Origin: Artocarpus heterophyllus
Taxonomy: Eukaryota; Streptophyta; Magnoliopsida; Rosales; Moraceae
Length of the DNA stretch: 64,000 nt
Direction: 5' to 3'
NCBI GenBank assembly: GCA_025403435.1
Contig: CM046345.1
Coordinates: 20,268,809-20,332,808 of the forward strand
Shown here: positions 13,190-26,153 of the stretch, piece after piece
How positions within the stretch are numbered: the first letter of the stretch is position 1
Layout of the letters: every line of letters begins with the position of its first letter
Made by a program: the position numbers and the translations under genes
Notes under the pieces: generated by a model
What the model was told of the DNA's origin: nothing
The model's database searches: none
What the model saw: the letters and a program-made list of their open reading frames with translations, nothing else

Positions 13190-13345
13190 ATTTTTTTGTG
13201 AACAAGATGAATTCACTCCTTAAATGTAAAAAAGTTCAAAAAATCTAGAAGAATGCCCCTTTAGTGAGTGGCTATAAAGATTTATGTTTTCCTTAAACAC
13301 TGTAAGATTTATGTTAGTTTTTCTTTTTTCCTTTTTTTAGAATTC

Positions 13346-14167
13346 TAATATTGTGTTTGGTATGAATGAAAAGTGGAAGGAAAAAAAATGTTGGAGACAT
13401 TTTGGGATGAAAATTAACAAGTTAAAGTGTTTGGTAGGAGGAAAGTTTGGATAAAAAAGAAAATAGGATGGAAAAAATAATGAGTAGGTCCCACCATACT
13501 TTTTCCTCCTAAAAGTGGACAGATTTTGGGATGAAAAATGTTGAAAGTTACATAATCAAGAAAAAATTATTAAAATGTCCACGGATACAACTAAAAATAT
13601 AAGGAACAACTGGTATTTTTATTTTGTTATGTGTTTGTCGATAGTTTTCTTTTGCTATTTTGTCTCATTATTAGTTTATTATGAAGCATGCTTTTTTTGG
13701 TTTTAGTAAAACACTTGATTTTTAGGTATCGTAAGCGGATGTAGTTTGCTTCTTCTTCTTCTTCTTCTTTTTTTTAGAAGTTTTCTAAACGAATGTATTT
13801 ATGCATTGATCCTTTCCACTTATGTAATTATATACATACATATATATAATTCCAATATACTTATAAGTTACTTTTTTTTCCGAATATAATGTTGAATATC
13901 TTAAGTAATATGCTTCTCTTGTTTTTGGAAAAATAACATGTAACAAAATATTTGGGTAAAAAGGTACTTGGTTTAATTATAATATTTCCATCCTTTTGGT
14001 TTTCTTTACAATATCAAACAAGTGAAGGTTATTTAATTTTCCTTTTTTACTACTATATTAAATAATTAAAAGGAAAATTAAAATCTTTTCTACCCTTTCA
14101 ATTTTTTTATCCATCATAGTTTTCCTTTCCTTTTCATTTTCTTTCCTTCCTACCAAATAAAGCATAA
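13346..14167. mobile_element. Non-autonomous DNA transposon candidate, 816 bp
   Basis: One end at 13349 reads TATTGTGTTTGGTATGAATG. The other, read on the minus strand from 14164, is TGCTTTATTTGGTAGGAAGG, an imperfect inverted pair. TAA flanks both ends (13346-13348 and 14165-14167). Purine-rich GGAAGGAAAA tracts inside each terminus also mirror each other. There is no transposase frame. TAA flanks and a GTTTGGTA end point to a Harbinger-like element. Confidence 0.5.
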
Positions 14168-16993
14168 GAGACTAGAACTAAATTAGAAAGATAACTTTAG
14201 GGCTCATTCCTCTATCTTATAACTCATAAAATAATGAAAAGGAAAAAATGGGTGAATTAATAAAATATTACTCATAGACAATGGGATTTCAAATAGTTAA
14301 TTGAAAAAAAATTGATAGAAATAATAGAAAAATAGACCAAATTTTCAAATTATTTGTAGTAAATAGTACATTAACAAAGATTAAAAATTGATAGGCCATT
14401 TTTATTTTTACAAATATTTAATTTTTCAATTTTACCTTTATGTTATAGATTTCATTCTTTTGCTTTTCCCTACTTAGCTATGCTTTTTAGGGAAAAAAGA
14501 AACCCACTCTTTCTACCTCATCTCCCTTTACCTTCAAGAACATAGCCGTAGTTGAACTTGCACTGGCATAATGGTCGACGAGTGAAGTTTTTTCCATAGC
14601 CTCACCATAGAGTCGTCATTGTCGTCATCTCCTTTGAAGTTACCACATAGCCCTTCCATACCCTCTTCGATGGCTAGACCGTCGATTTCCAAATTTCAAT
14701 TGATGACAATGACTGTGAAGCTATGTAGAGAAAGAGAGATAGAGAGAGAAGAGGTCTGATGGTGTTAGAATGTCAGAAAGGACGAGAAAGTAGAAGAAAG
14801 ACTATGATTTGGCTTTCTTCACACAACAATTTTGCTTTATTTTCTTCTAGTGTTGCCTCTCCCTTCATCCTTGGGATTGTTTATGATTTTTCAGCCTACA
14901 TTGCATGTCGACATCATCCATTCTTCTCAACAACACACCATCGTACTTTCCTTTTCCCACTACAGCTAATGTTGGAGCTTCTCTTCATGTTGTAGCATTG
15001 TCAATCTCCTTTCCTATTTCTCTCACATGTAATCATCGTAGCCATCATCAATTACAAAAACGACCTCTACCCTTCATGAGTCAAAGGTGATCTTCACCCA
15101 ACAATGATGATCCTACCCTATAATAAAGACAACTCGGTTTGAATGTTTTGGTTGTCAATGGGTTATTTTTAGGTTGGGTTGTGACTTGTTAAGGATTTTT
15201 GGTTTACCTTTTTTTTTTTCTTAAGGGAGAGGGAGAGAATGTTTAGGCAGCATTTGACAGCAAAGAAGAAAAATAGAAACTTTAAAAATTAGGATTAGGG
15301 ATTTAGGATTGAATTTGTAATTTAAGAGTAAAATATAAGGGGTAAACACATATTGAATTTGTGATTTGAGGCTAGTTAACTAGTAAGAAGGTGATTTTTA
15401 CTCCAATAAAAAAAAAAGTAAAAGGAAAAAAGGGCCCAGAGGAAAAAAAAAAAAAAAGTAACCAAAAAGGCCAAATCAGTCATGGGTAGATTTTAGAGCC
15501 TGTTTGATAATATAGATTCGAACCAAAAAGTTTGATTCAAATCAATTTAGCTACAGTGTTAACTGTCACAAAATATGAAGGGACAAAGAGGGGAAAGCAA
15601 TTTTAAGTGGACTAATTAAAATTAAAAGCATTATCTAAAAAATGTTTAACAAATATCATATTTTAAAAATATCCCTTTTTTTTCTTTTTTCTTTCTTTTC
15701 TTGTTTCCTTTCTCTTTTTTCTTCTTCTTTTTCTTCCCTTGTAGTGTTCTTTCTCTTTTTCCCTTGCCCCTTATTTGTTTCTTTGTCATCTTTCATCCCT
15801 CATATCTACCATCCTACAGTTCTCTCTTGTTTGTCACTCTCTTCGGTGCTGCTCCTTCTCTAATGACATCATCCCTGACTTGTCGCCTCCATCCCATAAA
15901 GCAATCGAAAAATAACTTTAGCTTTGTTGCATCTTTGCCAAATTCATCTCGAGATCTAAACAAGTGCAAACCTTAGGGAAGTACATTGCCTTTATCGCAC
16001 GAAGCCATCAGAAAATAGCTTTGGCTTTATCATGTCGTTGCTAATCTTGTCTTGAGATCATAATGAGTGCGAATCTCTAGAGAAGTACGAGAACGATCAT
16101 CAATCTATAATCTCAGTCCTAAGCTACAATGACCAAAAAAAAGGAACAAGCTCAGAGATAGATTTCGTGTATGCAAGAGAGAGAGGAGAGATTGGCAAGG
16201 AGAGAGAGAGAGAGAGATATGAGACCCGAAAGCAAAAGAAAGAAAGAGGAGTGAGAGAGAAATGGGTGGAGGGAGGAGAGAGAGGAGAGAGAGAAACTAG
16301 GGAAGAGAGGAGAGAGAGAAAGAAGACAAAAATCCTAATGAGATTAAGGGTTTTTTGAGCTATACAATTATTTAATTTGAATAACTAAGGTTCTATTTGG
16401 TAAATAGATTCAAATTAGTAATTTGATTTGAGTGGTGCAATTTGAATTGGTGATTTGAATTGTTATCAGAATTAACGTTTGGATGTGTATTTAAGTTTTA
16501 ATCTGAATATGGAATAAAAATGGAATTTGTATTTGGAGAGGAAGCAAAAAAAGTTTTTTGATTTATTAACAAATCTAATGAAATGTTAATGTTAATGATC
16601 CTATAAAATATACAATATGGATATTAATTTATTCCTCTCTTTACTAGGAACACAATAAAAAAAAGAAGAATCATCTCAATTGGATATCAAATAAAGAAGT
16701 TATGATTTTTTCCCTCAAACATAGGAGAGGGAATTTCAGCTTTTACTATAACAAAGATATTTGAGCATCAAGAGTTTAGAGGGGTCAGAACTCTAAAAAC
16801 TTGATTCTTAATACTCATTTGGTTTAGATTTTAGAGGAAATAAACATGTATCTAAACATTCTTGATACTTGAATCTAAATTTGAGTCCATTGAGTCCAAA
16901 GAATACTTCAACCAAACGCACTCTAAATTAAAAATAGATATTTATCATATCTTAAAACTGTCGTGATATTTAGGGTCAATTTGAGAAATAATA
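14168..16993. other. Intergenic DNA upstream of the PP2A gene
   Basis: No gene is supported. The interval has AT-rich sequence, a CT-rich stretch at about 15670-15860, a GA-rich stretch at 16173-16335, and several GTTTGG / CCAAAC fragments (15497, 16391, 16815, 16912) that look like worn MITE termini without a clear partner. Short open frames here are low in complexity or lack any recognisable domain. Confidence 0.5.
16173..16335. repeat. GA-rich low-complexity tract
   Basis: Repeated GAGA and GAGAGAGG runs dominate this stretch. They create an apparent 63-residue frame made almost only of Arg, Glu and Lys, which I treat as an artefact. Confidence 0.8.
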
Positions 16994-17149
16994 GGGCCGT
17001 TTGGTATTATTTTCAAAATAGGTAAAGATATTTTTGTTTTAAAAAATGAAATTTTTTTAAGAATTGTACTGAGAGTGTTTTTAAAATTTTTATCTCAAAA
17101 AACATACGAAAACATTTTTAAAAATTTTAAGAATAAAAACAAACGGAGT
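16994..17149. mobile_element. Small MITE-like element, copy 2
   Basis: This starts GGGCCGTTTGGTATTATTTTC and ends AAAACAAACGGAGT, and aligns along its length with 13028-13186. It lies directly upstream of the PP2A transcription unit, so it may contribute to the promoter. The target duplication is unclear. Confidence 0.6.
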
Positions 17150-17905
17150 TATCGCTTTTGTGATATTATTTTCAATTTTTCTACTTTATGAGAAAGTGCT
17201 AGTGTTGTGCTTTAGGTTCAATCGCAAACGGGCTCTTAGTTTGGGCTTGACAGAAAGGGCCGGTCAAGTTCCTGTAATCAAATGGAGCGGGCCTGCATTA
17301 GAACTTGCCGTTTGTCTAAAGCGTTTGGTCAGAAAAGAAAATCCTCGATTTCTAAGTGGGAAAAAAAAAGAAAAAAAAGAAAGCAGATCTCTTCTCGTCG
17401 TCTCTCCTCCTCATTCCAAGGTCTCTCTTTTTTCTCTTCTCCACAACTGTCTCGCTCAGATCGATCTTCACAAACCTGAATCTCAAGAGGTACAGGAATT
17501 CCTCAAATCTTCTTGCTGCTTCATATTTGCTTGCGTTTCCTGCTGATATATTTTACACTTTCTTTGTTCTTTTGGGGTGAAGATTTCCATTTCCAGGGTT
17601 TCCCTTGATATGCATCGCGATTAATTAATTTCTGCTTGTGAACCCAGTTAATTTTTCGATTTGAAGAACTCACTTTTCGCCACTGCATTCAATTTCTGGC
17701 TTCTCTATTTTTGTATTTAATCTGTATTTCCATTTTGAGCCAATTAATGAATGAGTCTAGTTTTAGTGAAACTCAAAAGAAATCAAAGAAAACTACGTAC
17801 CGCTGGATTAGCTGAAGTGGGTTTGAGTTTTTAGTTCTAGTTCTTAGAGGATTAAATTACAATTTTTATTTTATTTTATTTTATTTTATTTTTTGGTTGC
17901 AGAAG
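17150..17905 (+). promoter_or_regulatory. PP2A promoter-proximal region, 5' UTR exon and 5' UTR intron
   Basis: Pyrimidine-rich leader sequence (CTCTCTTTTTTCTCTTCTCC near 17423-17442) leads to a good splice donor at 17490 (AAGAG|GTACAG). The intron ends in a T-rich tract and TTGCAG at 17902, just four bases before the start codon at 17906. The leader is therefore interrupted by an intron of about 413 bp. The transcription start could not be fixed and no clear TATA box was found. Open frames crossing 17160-17580 end within or soon after this leader and are not PP2A. Confidence 0.6.
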
Positions 17906-20900
17906 ATGGCTATGGTGGATGAGCCTCTATACCCAATTGCGGTTTTGATTGATGAGCTGAAGAATGAGGATATTCAGCTCCGATTGAACTCGATCCGACG
18001 ACTCTCCACGATCGCTCGTGCACTTGGAGAGGAGAGGACAAGGAAGGAATTGATCCCTTTTCTTAGCGAGAACAACGACGATGACGACGAAGTGCTTCTT
18101 GCAATGGCCGAAGAATTGGGGGTTTTCATCCCCTATGTTGGAGGTGTAGAGCACGCCAATGTTCTGCTTCCACCTTTGGAAACTCTTTGCAGCGTGGAGG
18201 AAACTTGTGTAAGGGACAAAGCGGTCGAGTCCTTGTGTAGGATCGGTTCCCAGATGAGGGAAAAAGACTTGGTTGAATACTTTATTCCTATGGTCAAGGT
18301 AAGAGGATGTTCATTTTGTTTTTTTGTTTTGAATATTTGTTCTTCTTTGGGTTATTTATTTATTTTTTTCGTATCAATTTTGGTAAATGTTCAAATGTGA
18401 TTTATTGTAGCGAATGCAGAACTTGTAAGGTCATTGTGACTCTAGGTGAAAACATATAGATCTGATGTACTTGAAAGTTGTTTGTGTTTTCCAAAAACAA
18501 AAAAAAAAAAAAAAAAGAAAAAGAAAGAAAGAAAGAAAATAAAGAAGTTGTAGTTCAAACTTCAAATTCGTGGAGTGCGAGTATATTCTAAATTGCAGAA
18601 ACACACAGTGCTCAGGTTCAATATCCAGCTACAGAAAATTGAAATCACATCAGATCATAGTTGAGCAAATATATTACATTTTGCCAACCTTTGACCTTTA
18701 TGCAAATGTCCGTTTGGAGCACAAGCGTTATTATTATTCTTCTTATTTATTTATGTAGTTTGTAGTTACTCGTACATCTGAGCTGCATGATTCTGAATTA
18801 CTGTTGAGGATAAAGTATCAAACAAAGTATTTAGGCACTAGTGAATTTCAGTTTTAGTTCTAGGTTGTTATTGCTTATTGATGCTCAGCTTATTACAAAA
18901 TGAGTTCACTGTAGGCTGTCTGGTGGTCTACTAAATAAGGAGAAGCTCTGTAGCATTTAATTTGAAAATTAATCCTTCTGATACGTATTGCACTTCTTTC
19001 AAGAAGCATGGCACAACTTCATCACCTTTGTTTGTATTGTCTTGTGATATTAACTGATTGTTTGCGCCGTGAATTATGATATGTGATATCATTATGTCTG
19101 CATATCATTAGCATGATTGTAATCTTTCTGAGCACCCAAATCTCTGATGTACAGAGACTAGCTGCTGGGGAGTGGTTTACAGCTCGAGTTTCCTCATGTG
19201 GCTTGTTTCATATTGCCTACCCAAGTGCCTCAGAGACTCTAAAAACTGAACTAAGGACCGTATACAGTCAACTCTGCCAAGATGATATGCCAATGGTTAG
19301 AAGATCTGCTGCAACTAATCTGGGAAAATTTGCTGCAACTGTTGAAGCTGCCCATTTGAAAACTGACATCATGTCCATATTCGAGGATTTGACACAAGAT
19401 GGTACACTTTTCTTTTCAAGTGTTTTGATTTCAAGCTTTTTGCCACACGCTTGTGTGTGTGTATTTTCAAATATTCCAATATATCATGTTGTCATATATT
19501 CTAATAGTTAGGTTGTGTGCTGGTCACTCTTTTCAACAGATCAGGATTCTGTTCGGTTATTAGCTGTTGAGGGTTGTGCAGCTCTTGGGAAGTTGTTGGA
19601 ACCCCAAGATTGCGTCGCCCATATTCTCCCTGTCATAGTCAATTTTTCGCAGGTATAGATTTTTTTGGTTGTAATGAGATCCCTATTGCTTGTCAATGTT
19701 AATATTAGGTATACTAACAGAATAATATTAGATCTATTAATATTTAATATTTTCAGTTTCCATTACTCTGTTGAATTCTTTTTGAGTTTATACTGGTAGG
19801 TGATGTGTGTGATGAGTAATAAATGTATATTGGTAATTAATGAGTCGATCATGTCCAACAGATGGGATTCTTTTTGCTTCTTTTGTTTTTGTTTTTCTTT
19901 TTTTCTTTTTCTTTTTGAAACAAAAACAAAGTACTTTTATAATTGAAAACAAATTTATACACCTTTCGAAAAAAAAATGCACACACACACACACACACAC
20001 ACAAAGGCAGGGCGACTTATCCTACAATAATTGATAGAAACAGAAGAATAGACAGAGAAATTGTGTACATAAAACTAATAGGATTCACTTATGCTATGTA
20101 AAATGTAAATTATAGTCTTTTGAGCTTCAAAAGTGCAGGTAACTTGTATGTCATGCTATATATTTGGCATTTTGAATCTCTTCAACTGGGATGTTTAGGA
20201 CAAATACTCAGGACCTTTTTTGGAGAGATTGTTGGATGGCCCCTCTTCTCAAACTTCTTAGATTTGGTTTGCTCTTCAGTTTTCATTGTATGATCTACGC
20301 AGATTAGTTTCTGGTTTATAAGTCCTTGAAAAATCAATGGAAGAAAAAGGATTTTAAAAAACTGAAATAAGGAAAGATGCATCACGCGGATTTGAGGTGG
20401 AAATTTTTGTTGTGGACTCAAAAGCGTATGCTATATAGGTGTCATGTATTCCATTGGTGAACTTGACATGTCTATTTCTTTAAACAAAGTAAAAAGATGA
20501 AAGTTGCCTTTTGCTAATAGTTGCTTCTGAATATGAACAACCATGACCCATGATTCAAATTTTTTGCTGACTAGGATAAATCTTGGCGTGTTCGCTACAT
20601 GGTTGCAAATCAGCTATATGAATTATGTGAAGCTGTTGGTCCAGAACCTACCAGGTATTCTCATTGACATGGTCCTGTAAATTCCCATGTAGTGTTCAGT
20701 ATAAGTTTCGTTTGCTTAGTTGTTTCTTAACCGTTTCCTTATGAGTGGTATTTGATTCTTTTTTTTCATTATGAACTGAGTTAATGTGAAATCACTTTGA
20801 ATATACTTTTGGATTGTATAACAGACAATTGTTTGATGTCCAAAAAATTTAGGTCAGATCTGGTTCCTGCGTATGTTCGGTTACTTCGTGATAATGAGGC

Positions 20901-23900
20901 TGAAGTACGAATAGCCGCTGCTGGTAAAGTGACCAAGTTTTGTCGTATTTTGAGTCCCGAGCTTGCAATTCAGCATATCCTACCATGTGTGAAGGTATCT
21001 GCTTATCAAATGCTTTGGATCTTTCTAACAGCTTTTTTGTTGCATTGGATGGTTCCTTTTTATGTTATTTGGATATTGCCTGTGAAAAATTATGACTTTA
21101 TCACGATGCTTGCTTTAGGAGTTGTCTACAGATTCATCTCAACATGTTCGCTCTGCATTGGCTTCAGTTATAATGGGCATGGCACCAGTTTTAGGAAAGG
21201 TACAAACTTTATATATCTGATTACTCATTACTATTTTTGTCATCAATTTTAAAACTATTATTATTTGCCATGTTGGTGCTTTGATATTTTTCCCACGGTT
21301 GGTTACTCGATGTAATTGGTGTGGTTATGTCCCCATGAAGTAATACCGTACTTTAGGAGCTATTGGTTTGCTTCACCATTATTCTTTTATATGTTTTCAT
21401 TTTGGGTCATGAAATAGTTGTTACGTATTAGAAGTATCATACCAAGAACTATTCCTTTGTTTGACATTACATAGAATAATTCAAAATAATAACGATAGTA
21501 CTAGCTTGTTAAAAGCAATATAATGAGTTGTATATGCTAATGCATTCTAGTGCAATTGCTCTATTAGAAGTAATCTCTGTCTCTTTTGAAAGTAGACATG
21601 TGTTTTTACCTTAAAATCTAATTTACTTGCTATTCCATGATAGCAGGATGCAACCATAGAGCAACTGCTGCCTATTTTTCTCTCTTTGCTAAAGGATGAG
21701 TTCCCTGATGTCCGGTTGAATATTATCAGCAAGCTTGACCAAGTCAACCAGGTTTCTTGAAGAGTTCAAAACTATTTTGCTTTTTTTTTTTTGGGTGAAC
21801 TTTTACCTTGCAATTATTCTGGTGGTTATTGTTATAATTTACTTCTTTATTTATGTGTTGTGGGGGCTGTTGGGAGTGGATATGCTTGGTAGGAGCTTGG
21901 AAATCAGGGTTTGCATGCATAAAAAATATGATTGGCCTGTTTTATTTGGATATATGTTTGAATTCTTTCTCAGTTTGGTTCCAAAGAAAGGGACATATGC
22001 TTGTATATTTAATAAAACTTGTGGTTTGGCGAATGCTTTGGGTAGAAATTGAAAATTCTGCATATCTGTGCTGGAAACCTCATAAAATTAATCTTTTTAG
22101 CCCACTTGCAAAGCCTCTTTTTGCAGCTTATTTCCATCCTGTCCATCAATCTGATTTCTTGATTGGCCATTTTGCGGTCCTTGTATTGAATTATTTTTAA
22201 AATCTGTGTTACTGATATTATCTGTACTTGACGTTGAAATTGAACTTTTTTTTTTTTGGGTTGATGCAGGTGATTGGAATTGATCTATTGTCTCAGTCTC
22301 TATTACCTGCAATCGTTGAACTTGCAGAGGATAGACACTGGAGGGTTCGGCTTGCAATAATTGAATACATTCCCTTATTGGCCAGTCAGTTGGGAGTAGG
22401 GTTTTTTGATGATAAGCTTGGTGCGCTTTGCATGCAGTGGTTAAAAGACAAGGTTTGTGAAGCTTGATGCCAAGAATTATAATCTTGTAACTTATGAATA
22501 GGTCATGCTAGGTCAGAGGAGGACCATCATGTTTAACTATCCAAATGGGAACCTTTGTTTTTCCTGAACAGTAAATGTGTTTCTTTAGAGCCACTGGGTA
22601 CTCCCAAATCTTTGCTTTTCCACGGCTTAGGTGAAGAAATTTCATGGTACTTTAATTGTTTAAATCTAGTAATAGCATGTCATGCCAATAACAGAGAGAA
22701 ATCCAAGAAATAATTTAAGGTGGCAGTTGTATAGAAAGCACAAATACACCCACCCACCCATACACACACACATACACACATTTTTCACACCGATAAATGA
22801 AAGTGTTTTTAATGGTTTATCACTTGTCAGATGCAGTTTTCTATCAGTCCATGCTCAATTTTGCCCTTTTTGAATTGAAGTTAAACATCATTTCGTTGAA
22901 ATATATTTTTATCAATGTGATATTTATTTCCTCATTGGAATTAAATTAGTCATTTCTAATTTCTTTATTTCTATAATATTAGCTCTAGAAATGTTAGTCA
23001 TAGCCATTCCCTGGCACGCAACTTTTCAAAGTATGTCGTATAATGGTATTGGTGATACATGATTGCAGGTTTACTCAATACGTGATGCAGCTGCTAATAA
23101 TGTGAAGCGCCTTGCGGAAGAATTTGGACCAGATTGGGCAATGGAGCATATAATCCCACAGGTTTTTCTGAATTAAAGTTGCTATGACTTGTTTCTGATT
23201 CCATATGATGATGTGACACCTTAAACTTTGGCAGAAGATTTTGATGTGGTGGTGCTGGTTAGGCAGATATGACTCGTTTAAATTATACTAAGAATTAGTT
23301 TTTCAGAATACTCTTCTTTACCAGTCAACTAAAAGTGCAAAAACCATGCAAGATTATAATTTCTACTACGTGCCTTAAATCAATTATATGTACACACAGT
23401 AACCATTAATTTGTAATTATTTATCATGCTTTTAGTTTCGATTCTCTCTCCTATGATGAAATGAAGCTATTTGAACGTGTAAATTTTTTAGAAGTGTAAG
23501 TTGTGTGGACTAAAGTCTTTTTATGACCCTTATCATCTGTTTCTGGTAAATCTAATTCTCAGGATCTATGAGAGATGCTGTTGCCATCTACTTAGTTACT
23601 TTTTATTTATTATTATTATTTTTTTAATCTTACTAATCTTTTGACTCTCTCTATAGGTGTTAGAAATGATAAACAACCCACACTACCTACATCGGATGAC
23701 CATTTTGCACGCAATTTCTCTCCTTGCCCCTGTAATTGGATCAGAGATTACTTGTTTGAAACTTTTGCCTGTGGTCATTACTGCCTCTAAAGATAGGTAA
23801 AGATTCTGGGTTCCCTAGCTTGGTCGTTCTTTTTGTTTGATTTAAGGTGAGTGGGGCTGAGAGTTGTGTCTCACAGGGTAGCCAACATCAAGTTTAATGT

Positions 23901-24466
23901 GGCTAAGGTTTTGCAGTCGCTTATTCCAATTGTTGATCAAGCTGTAAGCAACTCTTTCTCCGAAGCATTTTTGTTACATAATTTTTTTTCTCGTCCTGAA
24001 AAAGCTAGTTCTATTAGTGAAGATTGAATGGCTATTGTTTATGTGATCACTTGGTACTTAATACTGTTCAGTTTAGGGAGAAGAAACTAATTAATGTCGG
24101 ATTGATAATTGGTTAATGGTGGAAGACAGTATGAAGGGGCATTTGAAAGAAAAAGTATAAGGGAAAAAAAAATTGAATATTTATTTATTTTCTTTGTTCT
24201 TGGAACCAAACCATTCACCATTATAATTTGTTGTCGTCTAAGAGGCCGCATTTCAACCAACATGGCATTAAGTCTAGAATTATCCTTCAAATTTGAATTG
24301 TTTGTTTATCTAACGAGGAATTGGCAATTTTGTCGAAACAACATAGGTTGTGGAGAAGACGATTCGACCCTGCTTGGTTGAGCTTAGCGAGGATCCTGAT
24401 GTTGATGTAAGATTTTTTGCGAACCAAGCACTACAATCGAGTGATCAGGTGATGATGTCTAGCTAG
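17906..24466 (+). CDS. PP2AA: Serine/threonine protein phosphatase 2A, 65-kDa regulatory (scaffold) subunit A
   Basis: Twelve coding exons join in phase: 17906-18298, 19155-19401, 19540-19652, 20575-20654, 20853-20994, 21119-21199, 21647-21751, 22270-22452, 23069-23161, 23657-23796, 23877-23943, 24347-24466. They total 587 codons plus TAG, the usual length of plant A subunits. All introns have GT-AG ends. The protein starts [20 protein letters not shown] and ends VMMSS. It is built of HEAT repeats; clear helix pairs include [53 protein letters not shown] and [19 protein letters not shown]. From family knowledge, the A subunit is the horseshoe scaffold that holds the catalytic C subunit and a variable B subunit; in plants it supports auxin transport, growth and hormone signalling. 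The ATG follows the intron acceptor by four bases. No frameshift or stop was seen. Small open frames inside the introns are not genes. Confidence 0.97.
19980..20003. repeat. CA microsatellite in a PP2A intron
   Basis: About a dozen CA dinucleotides in the intron between coding exons 3 and 4, preceded by T-rich and A-rich tracts (19875-19978). A second CA-rich stretch lies at 22745-22790 in a later intron. Confidence 0.85.
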
Positions 24467-24843
24467 ATGGAAAGTGTTATTCCTTTTTTTATATCCCCCC
24501 TCCCCCCCTACCTTTTTCCTTGTTTAGAATGTATTTTTCTTGCCCCTACCAGTTTGGAAGTTCAGCTACAAGTTCTGGTGTATGTAATGTCTTGAGATGC
24601 AGATTTTAATTTTTGGCCAGTCAAACTACTGTTGCCCTCTTCATACTCTTCTTGCGACTCTTTTCTTTATTTATTATTTTCTTCTTATTATGATTATATT
24701 ATTTTGTTTCTCCTCTGAACATTAATTTGTCTAGGTTCCCTGAGGAGAAGCTTGTTTGGTTTTATACTTAAAAGATGAAGCAGCAGAAAAAAATTCGAGC
24801 ATTTAATTACAGTTAAACTAATAAAGAGCCAAGACTAGCACCA

Positions 24844-24844
<1 letters not shown>
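24467..24844 (+). other. PP2A 3' UTR and downstream flank
   Basis: T-rich sequence follows the TAG stop at 24464-24466. The polyadenylation site could not be fixed; T-rich TTATTATTTTCTTC-type sequence around 24665-24710 is a reasonable end zone. No other gene is seen. Confidence 0.4.

Positions 24845-24884
<40 letters not shown>
24845..24884. repeat. Poly(A) run of about 40 bases
   Basis: An uninterrupted A run follows GCACCAC. It could be the tail of a retroposed sequence on the plus strand or simple slippage. The 100 bases before it show no recognisable SINE promoter boxes. Confidence 0.8.
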
Positions 24885-24885
<1 letters not shown>

Positions 24886-25961
24886 AATTAACTCGTGGTT
24901 GGATGGTAACATTAATCTATTTCACACCTCGAAAAAGGATTTCAGTCGTTAAATGTTATCCTATTTAAACCAAAGAAATGTTCTCAAAAGTAAAGGGGAA
25001 CAATCAAGTAAATTCAACGACCGCTACGTGTGGAAGATGGTAATGGTGTGTGTTTGAGCTTTCTAATCTTATTATATCAAACTTGGAAAAAGCCGCCCTA
25101 GAATTCTATTATCGTGCTATGATTTACCATTATTTTTTTTTTTTGAAAAAAATTGCATCCGTTATGTGATCATGACATCTGTAAAAGTTTATTGGCTGTT
25201 TGGAATAATAGTTAGAAGTAACAGTTTTAATTTGAGAACTATAATATGTGAGTTTTATATTGTAATTTTTTTTACGAGTTATATATTGTTTATAATTGTA
25301 ACTAATGATTAAAACAACTCTTCTAACTCGTCTAAAGGAATGTTAAAGCCGGATAAAAACTTAAACTCGTAAACTTGTAATATAGTTTGAAGTTCAATTT
25401 AACGTTAACTTTGGGAATCTCAAAATTCTCCCCTTCCCCTTGAATGTAGTAAGGGATTGGGATCTAATCGATTTAAAAATTCCCATTACAAAAATTACTA
25501 CTTCATCAAAGTCACCATCGGTTCAGCCTAGATTTTTTTTTTTCTTTTTTGGCAGTGTACGAGCTATGGTACTCTAAATTATTTAATACGAAATTTCCAA
25601 AACCGGAGAAAAGCTAGTCTGATTATGCGCATCAGTATGGTTATGACGGGCGAAAAAGATGTAAGGGGAACAGTATCTCGAGCACTAATATGTACACGGG
25701 CTTAGCCTTCTTCTCCTCCTCCTTCCCCTTTTGTGTTTTTTTTTTTTTTTGGAAATGGAAGAGCTCACTTTTATTCCCCTCAATGAAAAAAAAAAAAAAA
25801 ACAAGAGCTTCCTTTTTATACTGTTGGCTTTGGCAAAAGACCACTAATATACGGTTCTTTCCCTAGACTTTTTACTCTTTTTTTTTTTTTTTAAATAATA
25901 ATAACTTGAAACTTGAAAGCGGCTTATGTACAAATAATAAGCATGTGTAATTCCCCGCATA
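24885..25961. other. Intergenic DNA between convergent PP2A and aspartyl protease genes
   Basis: AT-rich spacer with several homopolymer runs (25134-25145, 25536-25550, 25737-25751, 25788-25801, 25878-25892). The part nearest 25961 should contain the 3' end of the minus-strand protease gene. No further gene is supported. Confidence 0.5.
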
Positions 25962-26077
25962 TCACTCGAAGCATGGAAGACTATCAAATCGTCGTGGTTT
26001 GACACACTCTGAGTTGGTCCACCCAATTTTCTGGTTTTCATTGTCACATACCACCAGATGCCCACGCAATGAAATGT
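25962..26077 (-). pseudogene. Last exon of the aspartyl protease gene
   Basis: On the minus strand the acceptor GTGTGCAG is followed by 116 bases that encode ISLRGHLVVCDNENQKIGW and then NSECVKPRRFDSLPCFE and TGA. This is the conserved C-terminal end of this protease group, with the usual VYDNE Tyr replaced by Cys. Its phase fits the donor of exon 35688-35760. The usual ILGDIS reads ILADIS across the junction. The chromovirus starts only 76 bases upstream of this acceptor, in the intron. Confidence 0.85.
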
Positions 26078-26153
26078 CTGCACACCGCAACTTCATTAGT
26101 GTAGATATACAAAAATTATGTCAAATGAGAAAAAAAAAAGATGTTTTAGTAAC

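Noticed and set aside
14759..15090. Overlapping open frames upstream of PP2A
   Set aside because: No recognisable domain, no splice or leader context, and surrounded by worn repeats.
15642..15976. Phe/Ser-rich open frames
   Set aside because: They come from a CT-rich tract; they look like a membrane protein only because TTT and TCT codons repeat.
16167..16358. Open frame of 63 codons rich in Arg and Glu
   Set aside because: It is the translation of a GA-rich low-complexity tract with no domain.
15497..16925. One large MITE bounded by GTTTGG and CCAAAC ends
   Set aside because: The candidate ends do not form a convincing inverted pair and no flanking duplication could be found; they may be several separate fragments.
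17160..17580. Open frames across the PP2A leader
   Set aside because: They end within or soon after the 5' UTR and its intron and share no similarity with known proteins; the real start is 17906.
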